Assembly (NCBI RefSeq): GCF_029285175.1
Contig: NZ_JABEDH010000003.1
Span: 62,001 to 126,000, forward strand
Direction: 5' to 3'
Length of the DNA stretch: 64,000 bases
Source of the DNA: Sulfitobacter sp. M05
GTDB taxonomy: Bacteria > Pseudomonadota > Alphaproteobacteria > Rhodobacterales > Rhodobacteraceae
A program made the position numbers and the translations under genes. The notes under the pieces were generated by a model. That model was not told the DNA's origin, did not search any database, and saw only the letters and a program-made list of their open reading frames with translations. Position 1 is the stretch's first letter, and each line of letters begins with the position of its first letter. Below are positions 18,328 through 25,824 of the stretch, one piece after another.

Positions 18328-19085
18328 ACTGGACAGCTGTGATTTCCATTTATCTATTTGAAATGCATCGATTCTTTCGCACGATTGCGCAGAGCTTTCT
18401 TGCGCCGGTCATCTCAACCTCGCTGTATTTTGTGGTTTTCGGGGCGGCGATTGGCAGCCGCATTCAAGAGGTTGACGGCGTGAGCTATGGTGCGTTCATT
18501 GTGCCGGGGCTGATCATGCTGACGGTGATCACACAATCCATCTCGAATGCCTCGTTTGGCATCTATTTCCCGAAATTCATCGGAACGTTTTCCGAACTGC
18601 TGGCCGCGCCCATCAGCTTTCTTGAGATTGTGCTGGGCTACGTCGGGGCGGCGGCGACCAAGGCGTTGATCATTGGGGTTATTATCCTGATTACCGCATT
18701 CTTTTTCGTCGATTTCAGTATCGAACATCCACTGGCGATGCTGACTTTCCTTGTCCTGACCGCAATCAGCTTTTCCCTGTTTGGTTTCATCCTTGGCATT
18801 TGGGCGGGGAATTTCGAACAGTTGCAAATCGTGCCGCTGCTTATCGTAACGCCGTTGGTTTTCCTTGGCGGGTCGTTCTATTCGATCTCTATGTTGCCCC
18901 CGATCTGGCAATCGATTTCGATGTTCAATCCGGTGGTCTATCTGATTTCCGGTTTTCGCTGGGCGTTCTATGGGGCGGCAGATGTGCCGATTGTGACCAG
19001 TTTGCTGGCGATCGGTGTCTTTACCGGCATTTGCCTCTATGTGATCTGGTGGATTTTCCGGTCCGGCTGGCGCATCCGCGATTAA
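18324..19085 (+). CDS. ABC-2 type transporter permease (YadH-like)
   Basis: A 253-residue integral membrane permease with about six helices. It has the ABC-2 pattern near the C-terminus ([22 protein letters not shown] followed by [12 protein letters not shown]), which typifies the YadH/NodJ group. Translation is coupled to the ATPase gene through an ATGA overlap. Two subunits of each would form the exporter in the cytoplasmic membrane. Confidence 0.9.
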   Translation: MNWTAVISIYLFEMHRFFRTIAQSFLAPVISTSLYFVVFGAAIGSRIQEVDGVSYGAFIVPGLIMLTVITQSISNASFGIYFPKFIGTFSELLAAPISFLEIVLGYVGAAATKALIIGVIILITAFFFVDFSIEHPLAMLTFLVLTAISFSLFGFILGIWAGNFEQLQIVPLLIVTPLVFLGGSFYSISMLPPIWQSISMFNPVVYLISGFRWAFYGAADVPIVTSLLAIGVFTGICLYVIWWIFRSGWRIRD

Positions 19086-19135
19086 TCACGCCCGCGTCCT
19101 TGTTTGCGCAGGCTGTGCGTTCTACATGAGGTTAC

Positions 19136-19933
19136 ATGAAAAACTGGCTGCCTTTCCTGAAATCTGATCCGACTGTTGCTGTGATCCGCCTTTCTGGCGT
19201 GATCGGCGGGCAGGGGCGCGGGGTATTAAACGACGCGACGCTGGGGCCGGTGATCGACAAGGCGTTCTCTAAGGGCAAGCCGGCTGCGGTGGCGCTGGAG
19301 ATAAATTCGCCGGGGGGCAGCCCTGTGCAATCGTCATTGATCGGCGCGCGTATTCGCCGGCTTGCCGAGGAAAAGAACATTCCCGTTATCGCCTTCGTCG
19401 AAGATGTTGCAGCATCGGGTGGCTATTGGCTGGCGGCGGCGGCAGACGAGATATATGCCGATCCGTCATCGGTTGTTGGGTCCATCGGGGTGATTTCCGC
19501 GTCTTTTGGCCTTTCTGAATTCATCACTAACCACGGCATTGAACGGCGGGTTTATACAGCGGGTAAATCCAAAAGTATGCTGGACCCGTTCCGCCCTGCT
19601 GCGCCGCAAGATGTCGCACGTCTCAAGACTTTGCTGGAAGATGTGCATGGCAACTTCAAAGATCACATCACAGCGCGCCGCGCGGGCAAGTTGCCTGAGG
19701 ATCAGGATTTGTTTACCGGCGAGGTCTGGTTGGCCAAACGTGCGACCGAATTGGGGTTGATCGAAGGTATTGGCCATCTCAAACCCTTTATGAAAGAGCG
19801 TTTTGGCAAGAAAGTCAGGTTCCGCTCTTATGCTGTCAAACGCGGGTTCTTTTCGCGGTTTTCGACGCAGGTGGTGCAGGACGCAGTACAGGGTATTGAG
19901 GAACGCGCAGCCTATGCACGGTTTGGTCTTTGA
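19136..19933 (+). CDS. S49 family serine peptidase (SppA/SohB-like)
   Basis: A 265-residue peptidase of the signal peptide peptidase A family, single-domain like the short bacterial SppA. The nucleophile is Ser94 in VAASGGYWLAAAADEIYA, and the general base is probably Lys146 in AGKSKSMLDPF. LEINSPGGSP is the conserved oxyanion-side segment. No signal peptide or strong membrane anchor is visible, so the protein may be cytoplasmic or peripherally bound. It is followed after 3 bases by a tiny zinc-ribbon membrane protein that could be its membrane partner (inference). Confidence 0.9.
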   Translation: MKNWLPFLKSDPTVAVIRLSGVIGGQGRGVLNDATLGPVIDKAFSKGKPAAVALEINSPGGSPVQSSLIGARIRRLAEEKNIPVIAFVEDVAASGGYWLAAAADEIYADPSSVVGSIGVISASFGLSEFITNHGIERRVYTAGKSKSMLDPFRPAAPQDVARLKTLLEDVHGNFKDHITARRAGKLPEDQDLFTGEVWLAKRATELGLIEGIGHLKPFMKERFGKKVRFRSYAVKRGFFSRFSTQVVQDAVQGIEERAAYARFGL

Positions 19934-19936
19934 CCG

Positions 19937-20101
19937 ATGGTTGCTAAAATTGTTCTTTTGTTTCTGGTGTTTATGGGTGTTTTGGCCTGGTTTGGCAAAA
20001 TGCACTGGCTGGGTTCAAATCGTTTGAAACAAACCAAATGTGCGGCCTGTGGCCGATTTCGCATTGGCAAAGGGCCCTGCGCCTGTGGGGGTAAAGGCTG
20101 A
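19937..20101 (+). CDS. Small membrane protein with zinc ribbon (54 aa)
   Basis: A 54-residue frame lies between the S49 peptidase stop (3 bases away) and the antiporter ATG, which it overlaps by one base (TGATG). It has one hydrophobic helix (about 5-20) and then a basic segment and a CxxC-x9-CxC cysteine set (C35, C38, C48, C50) that could bind zinc. The exact fit between neighbours, helix plus cysteines and operon spacing argue for a real gene. I do not recognise a named family. Function unknown. Confidence 0.72.
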   Translation: MVAKIVLLFLVFMGVLAWFGKMHWLGSNRLKQTKCAACGRFRIGKGPCACGGKG

Positions 20102-21048
20102 TGTTGATGCCGTGGGTCTTGTCTGGTTTGGGTCTGGTGATCCTTCTATTAGCGGGTGACGCGCTGGTTAAAGGGGCAGTGAACCTTGCATTGCGCTTGG
20201 GGATACCGGCGCTGATTGTCAGCCTGACAATTGTTGCTTTTGGCACGTCAGCACCTGAATTGCTGATTTCGATCAAGGCGATTCATGACGGAGCGCCGGG
20301 TCTTGCGCTTGGCAATGTTGTCGGGTCGAACACCGCGAACATTCTGTTGGTGTTGGGTATTCCGGCCTTGTTGGCAACCATGCACACGTCGCAATGCGAC
20401 ACCCGCAAAAGCTATAATTTCATGATTGCAGCAAGCTTGCTGTTTATCGGGTTGGCATTTCGGGGGGTGTTCGACTGGCTTGCCGGTTTGGTGCTTTTGG
20501 GCGCGCTGGCCTATGTATTGTTCGATCAGTTACGTGATGCGCGTGAACACCGCCGGTGCGGGGCGGACGGGCCTGAAGAACCCGAAGGGGCTGACCCCAG
20601 CATGCCGTCATGGCAAATCGGAATCTTTCTGGTGCTTGGTCTGATCGGTCTGCCGGTCGGGGCCGGGCTGTTGGTTGATAACGCCACCCTTATCGCGCAG
20701 GCCTACGGAGTCAGTGACACAGTTATCGGTTTGACGATGGTTGCCATCGGCACGTCGTTGCCGGAACTGGCGACCACGGTCATGGCGGCGTTGCGGCGGC
20801 AGGCAGATGTTGTGTTGGGCAGTGTGATCGGTTCGAACATGTTCAACCTTCTTGCGATCATCGGCATCGCCAGTTTGGTCGGACCGATTTCGGTCGATCC
20901 CGAGTTTTTGAAATTTGACCTTTGGGTCATGCTAGGGGCGTCTTTGTTGCTGATCCCGTTTGTATTCTTGAAAAAAGATATTACGCGGAACTGGGGGGTC
21001 ATGCTGAGTGCCCTATATGCGCTTTATCTGGTACTGGTTCTGGTCTGA
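20101..21048 (+). CDS. Calcium/sodium antiporter family protein (YrbG-like)
   Basis: A 315-residue cation/Ca2+ exchanger (CaCA family) with about ten membrane helices. The two inverted alpha-repeats are clear: GTSAPELLISIKA with GNVVGSNTANI in the first half, and GTSLPELATTVMAA with LGSVIGSNMFNL in the second. A hydrophilic loop (about 145-170) joins the halves. It exchanges Ca2+ or related cations for Na+ or H+ across the inner membrane. It is translationally coupled to the small zinc-ribbon protein. Confidence 0.92.
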   Translation: MLMPWVLSGLGLVILLLAGDALVKGAVNLALRLGIPALIVSLTIVAFGTSAPELLISIKAIHDGAPGLALGNVVGSNTANILLVLGIPALLATMHTSQCDTRKSYNFMIAASLLFIGLAFRGVFDWLAGLVLLGALAYVLFDQLRDAREHRRCGADGPEEPEGADPSMPSWQIGIFLVLGLIGLPVGAGLLVDNATLIAQAYGVSDTVIGLTMVAIGTSLPELATTVMAALRRQADVVLGSVIGSNMFNLLAIIGIASLVGPISVDPEFLKFDLWVMLGASLLLIPFVFLKKDITRNWGVMLSALYALYLVLVLV

Positions 21049-21059
21049 GGAGAAAGCTG

Positions 21060-21839
21060 ATGCGGCGGGCACTTGTGACAGGCGCGGGGCACCGGCTTGG
21101 CGCGGCGATGGCCTTGTATCTTGCCAAACGTGGGTTTGAGGTTGCTGTGCATTACGCCAGCAGCAGCACTGGCGCGGATGATGTGGTTCAACAGATCAAG
21201 ACGGCGGGCGGTAACGCGGTTGCCTTGCAGGCTGATCTACTGAGCGAGACGGCGACAGGCGAGCTGTTCGGGCAGGCCACGGCGGCTCTGGGCGGGCCGA
21301 TCACCTGTTTGGTGAACAACGCTTCGATCTTTGAGTACGATACGGTGGCAACAGCGACCCGTGACAGCTGGGACCGGCATATGGACAGCAATCTGCGTGC
21401 GCCTTTTGTACTGACGCAGGCCATGGCCGCGCAGGGGCTGGCAGCATCGCCCGATGCTATGGGCGAGCCGCAGGCCAGCGGGCTAATCATCAATATGGTG
21501 GACCAGAGGGTGCGCAAACTGACGCCCGAGTTCATGACCTATACCCTTGCGAAGATGGGACTTTGGGCATTGACCCAGACCACCGCACGCGCCCTTGCGC
21601 CGGCGATCCGGGTGAATGCGATCGGGCCGGGGCCAACGCTGAAGGGCGCGCGTCAGTCGGACGCCCATTTTGAAAACCAAAGGACCAATACCGTGTTGGA
21701 ACGGGGGGCGAACCCTGCCGATATCACCGCCGCTTTGGGGTACTTTCTGGATGCGCCTGCGGTAACGGGACAATTGCTCTGTGTGGATGGCGGTCAGCAC
21801 CTTGGCTGGCAGACGCCGGACATTGTCGGGGTCGAATAG
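21060..21839 (+). CDS. SDR family oxidoreductase, pteridine reductase-like
   Basis: A 259-residue classical short-chain dehydrogenase. It has TGAGHRLGAAMA at the nucleotide site, NNAS, and the catalytic Tyr-Lys as YTLAKMG. The Arg in the cofactor loop (GxxxRLG) and the ending VTGQLLCVDGGQHLGW resemble FolM/pteridine reductases that reduce dihydrofolate or dihydromonapterin with NADPH. That subfamily assignment is moderate. The start is ATG at 21060, 12 bases after the antiporter stop, with GAGGAGA upstream. Confidence 0.82.
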   Translation: MRRALVTGAGHRLGAAMALYLAKRGFEVAVHYASSSTGADDVVQQIKTAGGNAVALQADLLSETATGELFGQATAALGGPITCLVNNASIFEYDTVATATRDSWDRHMDSNLRAPFVLTQAMAAQGLAASPDAMGEPQASGLIINMVDQRVRKLTPEFMTYTLAKMGLWALTQTTARALAPAIRVNAIGPGPTLKGARQSDAHFENQRTNTVLERGANPADITAALGYFLDAPAVTGQLLCVDGGQHLGWQTPDIVGVE

Positions 21840-21927
21840 GGTGACGCTAGGAAAGTTCTACACGGGGGCGTTGGGGGAACACAAAACCGTTACAATTAAC
21901 CCGTGTTTTCAGAGGGTTGGAAAGTCG

Positions 21928-21942
21928 TTAATAATTTGTTAA
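21928..21942. promoter_or_regulatory. CtrA-type site (TTAA-N7-TTAA)
   Basis: The sequence TTAA-TAATTTG-TTAA matches the full CtrA binding consensus of alphaproteobacteria. It lies 183 bases upstream of the uvrC start in an AT-rich patch that stands out from the GC-rich surroundings. A further TTAACC half-site lies about 30 bases upstream. It may control a promoter for uvrC or mark an unannotated transcript. Match to consensus is direct; function is inferred. Confidence 0.5.
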
Positions 21943-21965
21943 TACTTTTCAAACGGTTATATATG

Positions 21966-21982
21966 TGCCTAAAAATTAGGCA
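21966..21982. repeat. Inverted repeat TGCCTAA-AAA-TTAGGCA
   Basis: A perfect 7-bp dyad with a 3-base centre sits 24 bases after the CtrA-type site, directly behind TATATA. Its size and position suit a repressor operator, but no known consensus is recognised. Confidence 0.4.
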
Positions 21983-22043
21983 TTCCAATGAAGTCTGCCA
22001 AATACAACGATAAATTCAGATCCACCCAAACTTACCCGCAGAG

Positions 22044-22052
22044 TTATCCACA
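22044..22052 (+). promoter_or_regulatory. DnaA box-like nonamer
   Basis: TTATCCACA matches the strong DnaA box consensus exactly. Only one copy is seen, so an origin is unlikely; a regulatory DnaA site or chance occurrence are both possible. Confidence 0.35.
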
Positions 22053-22124
22053 GGTTCGGTGGACAGGTTAGCTCTTGTTGCCACCACAGGCATAGTGCAG
22101 CGCAAACGGAGAATCAGGCGGTCG

Positions 22125-23990
22125 ATGACGGAACAGAGTCAGACAAAACCTCAGGGCTACGAGGTCATCCAGAGCTACCTCAAGACGCTTGATGCGTCGC
22201 CCGGGGTTTACCGGATGCTGGATGGCGAAAGCCGTGTTCTCTATGTGGGCAAAGCGCGCAATTTGCGGGCGCGGGTCAGCAATTATGCGCGCCCTACCGG
22301 GCATTCCGGACGTATTGAGCGGATGATTTCGAATACCGTCTCGATGATGTTTCTGACCACAAAAACCGAGACCGAAGCGCTGTTGCTGGAACAGAACCTG
22401 ATCAAGCAGCTGAAACCCAAGTACAACGTATTGTTGCGGGACGATAAGAGCTTTCCCAATATTCTGGTGACCGCAGATCACGAGTATCCCCAGATCAAGA
22501 AACACCGCGGTGCGAAAAAAGAGAAGGGTGCCTATTACGGCCCGTTTGCCAGTGCAGGCGCTGTGAACCGCACATTGAACCAGCTGCAACGGGTCTTTTT
22601 GCTGCGCGACTGTTCCAACGCCATGTTCGAGAGCCGCACACGCCCCTGCCTGCAATACCAGATCAAACGATGTTCAGCGCCCTGTGTCGGCAAAGTAAGC
22701 CCGCAGGAATACCGCCAGACCGTCAGCGATGCGCAGCGTTTTCTGGGGGGCAAAACGACAGATATTCAGGCACGGCTGGCCAGCGAGATGAATGCTGCCT
22801 CTGAAGAGATGGAATTTGAACGTGCGGCGGCGTTGCGCGATCGTATCAAGGCGCTGACTCAGGTGCAGACGGCGCAGGGGATCAACCCCAAGGGCGTGTC
22901 AGAGGCTGACGTGATTGGGTTGCATATGCAGGACGGGCAGGCCTGCGTGCAGGTGTTCTTTATTCGCGCCAATCAGAATTGGGGTAACAAGGATTATTAC
23001 CCGCGGGTGGGGGCGGATGTAGATGCGGCCGAGGTGCTTGAGGCCTTTATCGGTCAGTTTTACGATCAACGTGATCCGCCGCCGCAGCTGATCCTAAGCA
23101 ACCAGATTGAAAACCCTGATCTAATGGCGGATGCTTTGTCAGGCAAACTGGGGCGTAGGGTTGAATTGCTGGTGCCCCAGCGCGGCGAAAAGGCCGAACT
23201 GGTCGATGGTGCGCTGCGCAATGCGCGCGAATCGCTGGCGCGCAAAATGGCCGAGACAGCGACACAGGCAAAACTGTTGAAGGGGCTGGCGGAGGCTTTT
23301 GAACTGCCTGCGCCGCCTGCGCGGATTGAGGTTTATGACAACTCGCATATTCAGGGTACTAATGCGGTGGGTGCGATGGTGGTCGCCGGACCGGATGGGA
23401 TGATCAAGAACCAGTACCGCAAGTTCAATATTCGTGGGGATGAGCTGACCCCGGGTGATGATTTCGGCATGATGAAAGAAGTGTTGCAGCGCCGGTTCAA
23501 GCGGCTTTTGAAGGAAGACCCGGACCGCAAGGAAGGCCATTGGCCGGACCTGCTGTTGATTGACGGCGGGGCAGGGCAGGTTTCCGCCGTGGCGTCGATC
23601 ATGCGGGAATACGGGGTTGAGGATATTCCGATGGTGGGGGTCGCCAAAGGGGTGGACCGTGACGCCGGCAAAGAAGAGTTCCACCGTGTCGGCAAGCGGC
23701 CCATGGCGCTGCGCCACAATGATCCGGTGCTGTATTTCGTGCAGCGGATGCGTGACGAGGCACACCGGTTTGCCATCGGGACACACCGTGCGAAACGGGC
23801 CAAGGCCGTCGGGGCGACCCCGCTGGACGATGTTCCGGGCGTGGGGGCTGCGCGCAAACGGGCACTGCTGGCGCATTTCGGGTCGGCCAAGGCAGTGGGA
23901 CGGGCCAATTTGTCGGACCTCAAGGCGGTGAGCGGGGTGTCGGATGCTTTGGCCGAAACGATCTATGCCTATTTCCATGAACGGGGTTAG
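22125..23990 (+). CDS. uvrC: Excinuclease ABC subunit C
   Basis: UvrC (621 residues) makes both incisions in nucleotide excision repair after UvrAB recognises damage. The N-terminal GIY-YIG nuclease is visible (SPGVYRMLD, VLYVGKARNLRARVSNY), then FPNILVT, a UVR domain (about 205-245) and the C-terminal RNase H-like nuclease (IEVYDNSHIQGT, LLIDGGAGQ). Tandem helix-hairpin-helix motifs follow (VPGVGAARKRALLAHFGS, VSGVSDALAETIY). I chose ATG at 22125 (MTEQSQTK); the frame is open 22 codons upstream. The leader of about 285 bases carries a CtrA-type site, a dyad and a DnaA box. Confidence 0.96.
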   Translation: MTEQSQTKPQGYEVIQSYLKTLDASPGVYRMLDGESRVLYVGKARNLRARVSNYARPTGHSGRIERMISNTVSMMFLTTKTETEALLLEQNLIKQLKPKYNVLLRDDKSFPNILVTADHEYPQIKKHRGAKKEKGAYYGPFASAGAVNRTLNQLQRVFLLRDCSNAMFESRTRPCLQYQIKRCSAPCVGKVSPQEYRQTVSDAQRFLGGKTTDIQARLASEMNAASEEMEFERAAALRDRIKALTQVQTAQGINPKGVSEADVIGLHMQDGQACVQVFFIRANQNWGNKDYYPRVGADVDAAEVLEAFIGQFYDQRDPPPQLILSNQIENPDLMADALSGKLGRRVELLVPQRGEKAELVDGALRNARESLARKMAETATQAKLLKGLAEAFELPAPPARIEVYDNSHIQGTNAVGAMVVAGPDGMIKNQYRKFNIRGDELTPGDDFGMMKEVLQRRFKRLLKEDPDRKEGHWPDLLLIDGGAGQVSAVASIMREYGVEDIPMVGVAKGVDRDAGKEEFHRVGKRPMALRHNDPVLYFVQRMRDEAHRFAIGTHRAKRAKAVGATPLDDVPGVGAARKRALLAHFGSAKAVGRANLSDLKAVSGVSDALAETIYAYFHERG

Positions 23991-24105
23991 GAAGTTGGCC
24001 ATAGCGCGCGCAGGCGCGGGCCGTGGGTGCGGACAGTATTTAAGGCCAAAAAGAGGAGGCGCGTTGGTGCTTTTACATGGGCGAAGGGCGCTGTAGGGTG
24101 CCGAC

Positions 24106-24771
24106 ATGATGTGGAATTTGCCAAATGCCTTGACGTTTTTACGTCTGATCGCCGCGCCAATGGTGGCGGTGATGTTCTTGTATTTTACGCGGCCTTACGC
24201 GGATTGGTTTGCCCTGTTGTTATTCGTTTCGGCAGCGGTGACCGATTGGTTTGACGGGTATCTAGCGCGGGCCTGGAAGCAGGAGACCAAGTTGGGCGCG
24301 ATGCTGGATCCAATTGCGGACAAGGCGATGGTGGTGATTGCATTGATGGTGATCATAGCGTTTTCCAGCTGGTCTGCCTGGCTGGTGCTGCCGGCGACAG
24401 TTATTCTGTTCCGCGAGGTTTTTGTGTCGGGCCTGCGCGAGTTCCTGGGGGATGTGTCGGGCACGTTGAAAGTGACCTATCTGGCGAAATGGAAAACTAC
24501 ATTCCAGATGACAGCGATTGCGGTGCTTTTCGGTCAAGGTGTTTTCGAGCATTATCTTGGCATGTCTGTTTTCGGCATGGACGAAGACCTGATTTCCGCC
24601 ATTCTTGAGGGTTCCCAAGAGGATGTTCTGGGGCTGGGCTGGAAGTTGACCGGCATGGAATGGTCGGGGCGTATTGGGCTGTGGCTGTTGTGGTTGGCAG
24701 CGGCGTTGACGGCGATCACAGGGATTGATTACCTGCTTAAAGCTCTGCCACATCTGAAAGAGGGACGGTGA
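24106..24771 (+). CDS. pgsA: CDP-diacylglycerol--glycerol-3-phosphate 3-phosphatidyltransferase
   Basis: A 221-residue membrane enzyme that makes phosphatidylglycerolphosphate, the committed step to phosphatidylglycerol. The CDP-alcohol phosphatidyltransferase signature is complete: DWFDGYLARAW followed by LGAMLDPIADK, giving DG-AR-G-D-D. About five membrane helices are visible. A loop near 155-185 is longer than in Escherichia coli PgsA. The stop codon overlaps the moaD ATG (TGATG). Placement after uvrC is a widespread bacterial arrangement. Confidence 0.94.
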   Translation: MMWNLPNALTFLRLIAAPMVAVMFLYFTRPYADWFALLLFVSAAVTDWFDGYLARAWKQETKLGAMLDPIADKAMVVIALMVIIAFSSWSAWLVLPATVILFREVFVSGLREFLGDVSGTLKVTYLAKWKTTFQMTAIAVLFGQGVFEHYLGMSVFGMDEDLISAILEGSQEDVLGLGWKLTGMEWSGRIGLWLLWLAAALTAITGIDYLLKALPHLKEGR

Positions 24772-25016
24772 TGGATATTCTGTATTTTGCCTGGGTGCGT
24801 GAACGCATCGGGATGCCGCGTGAGACAATCGAAACCACAGCGCATACTGTGGCCGGGCTGGTCGAGGAGCTGAAAGCCCGCGAGGAACGCTATCAGTTGG
24901 CGTTTTCGGATCTCTCCGCCCTACGGGTGGCTGTGGATCAGACCCTGACAGATTTTGATGCATCGCTGGAAGGCGCGCGCGAGGTTGCGTTTTTCCCGCC
25001 GATGACAGGCGGTTAG
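24771..25016 (+). CDS. moaD: Molybdopterin synthase small subunit
   Basis: MoaD (81 residues) is the ubiquitin-like sulfur carrier of molybdopterin synthase. It ends in the required Gly-Gly (PPMTGG) that is thiocarboxylated. ATG at 24771 shares a base with the pgsA stop. It begins with ILYFAWVRERIG, typical of the family. moaE follows after 3 bases, so the two subunits of the synthase are made together. Confidence 0.94.
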   Translation: MDILYFAWVRERIGMPRETIETTAHTVAGLVEELKAREERYQLAFSDLSALRVAVDQTLTDFDASLEGAREVAFFPPMTGG

Positions 25017-25019
25017 AAC

Positions 25020-25463
25020 ATGCGCGTTCTGGTGCAAGAGGCCCCGTTTGATCTGGGACAGGAGAGCGCGGATTTCGCCCGTGGTCATCGCGACATGGGG
25101 GCCATCGTGACTTTCACCGGCGTGGTGCGGGATTTGCCGGATGACCCGCTGGAAGCCATGGAAATCGAACATTATCCCGGCATGACGGAGGCAGCGTTGC
25201 GCGATTTTGCTGCGCAGGCCGTGACACGTTTTGACTTGGGGGACGCTTTGGTCATTCACCGCTACGGGCGATTGGTTCCAGGCGAGATGATCATGATGGT
25301 GGCCACCGCGGCCCGTCACCGAAGGGCCGCCTTTGAAGGGGCCGAGTTTCTGATGGACTATCTCAAGTCGCGGGCCCCCTTCTGGAAGCGCGAGATTACC
25401 GTAAAAGGTGCAGACTGGGTTAAGTCGAAAACTGTCGATGAGGAGGCACTTAAGCGCTGGTAG
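25020..25463 (+). CDS. moaE: Molybdopterin synthase catalytic subunit
   Basis: MoaE (147 residues) converts precursor Z to molybdopterin using sulfur from MoaD. Family marks are GAIVTFTGVVRD, EHYPGMTE, IHRYGRLVPGE, HRRAAFEGAEFLMDYLKSRAPFWKRE and the catalytic Lys region near VKSK. The length is usual. It is the last gene of the uvrC-pgsA-moaDE run and ends 4 bases from a convergent gene. Confidence 0.95.
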   Translation: MRVLVQEAPFDLGQESADFARGHRDMGAIVTFTGVVRDLPDDPLEAMEIEHYPGMTEAALRDFAAQAVTRFDLGDALVIHRYGRLVPGEMIMMVATAARHRRAAFEGAEFLMDYLKSRAPFWKREITVKGADWVKSKTVDEEALKRW

Positions 25464-25467
25464 CGCG

Positions 25468-25824
25468 TCAGCGTTTGCTGGAAAAGATCTCGCCGGCGGC
25501 GGGGGCGGATTGGTTTTCGATATAACCGCGCAGCTCTTCTGCTTCGCGGCGCGCATCGCGCAGCCCTTCCATGGCCGCGCCCAGTTCTGCTTCGGTCTGG
25601 GACAGCTGGTTTGTCAGCTCTGCCTCGCGCTGTTGCAGATAGGTAATTGCCTGATCACGGGTTTCTTCGGCCTCGTGAAGTTCCTGGCTCATCCGGTCCA
25701 GCTCGGCGACATCGCCGGCTGCCACGCGGGTAAACCGGTGCAGCAGCCAGTTTGCAAACCACCCCAGGCAGAATGCAACAAATAGGACAATCGCGGTCGC
25801 AAGGACAAATTCGGTTCTACTCAT
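25468..25824 (-). CDS. Membrane-anchored coiled-coil protein, unknown function
   Basis: A 118-residue protein with one N-terminal helix (about 5-27) and then a long charged heptad-rich region (about 38-100, rich in Glu, Gln, Ala and Leu) that should form a coiled coil. I place the start at ATG 25824, which overlaps the end of the OmpA-family gene by 8 bases (ATGAGTAG). This tight coupling suggests the two proteins act together in the envelope. No named family is recognised. Confidence 0.75.
   Translation of the reverse strand: MSRTEFVLATAIVLFVAFCLGWFANWLLHRFTRVAAGDVAELDRMSQELHEAEETRDQAITYLQQREAELTNQLSQTEAELGAAMEGLRDARREAEELRGYIENQSAPAAGEIFSSKR

Noticed and set aside
22044-22052. Replication origin suggested by DnaA box and AT-rich DNA
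   Set aside because: Only one box is seen and no origin-linked genes (dnaA, dnaN, parAB, hemE) are nearby.
21988-22071. 27-codon frame in the uvrC leader (MKSAKYNDKF...)
   Set aside because: No ribosome site stronger than background and no hydrophobic or attenuator-like composition; kept only as part of the regulatory region.
23139-24107. 322-codon open frame antisense to uvrC
   Set aside because: No start context or family pattern; composition is that of an antisense shadow.
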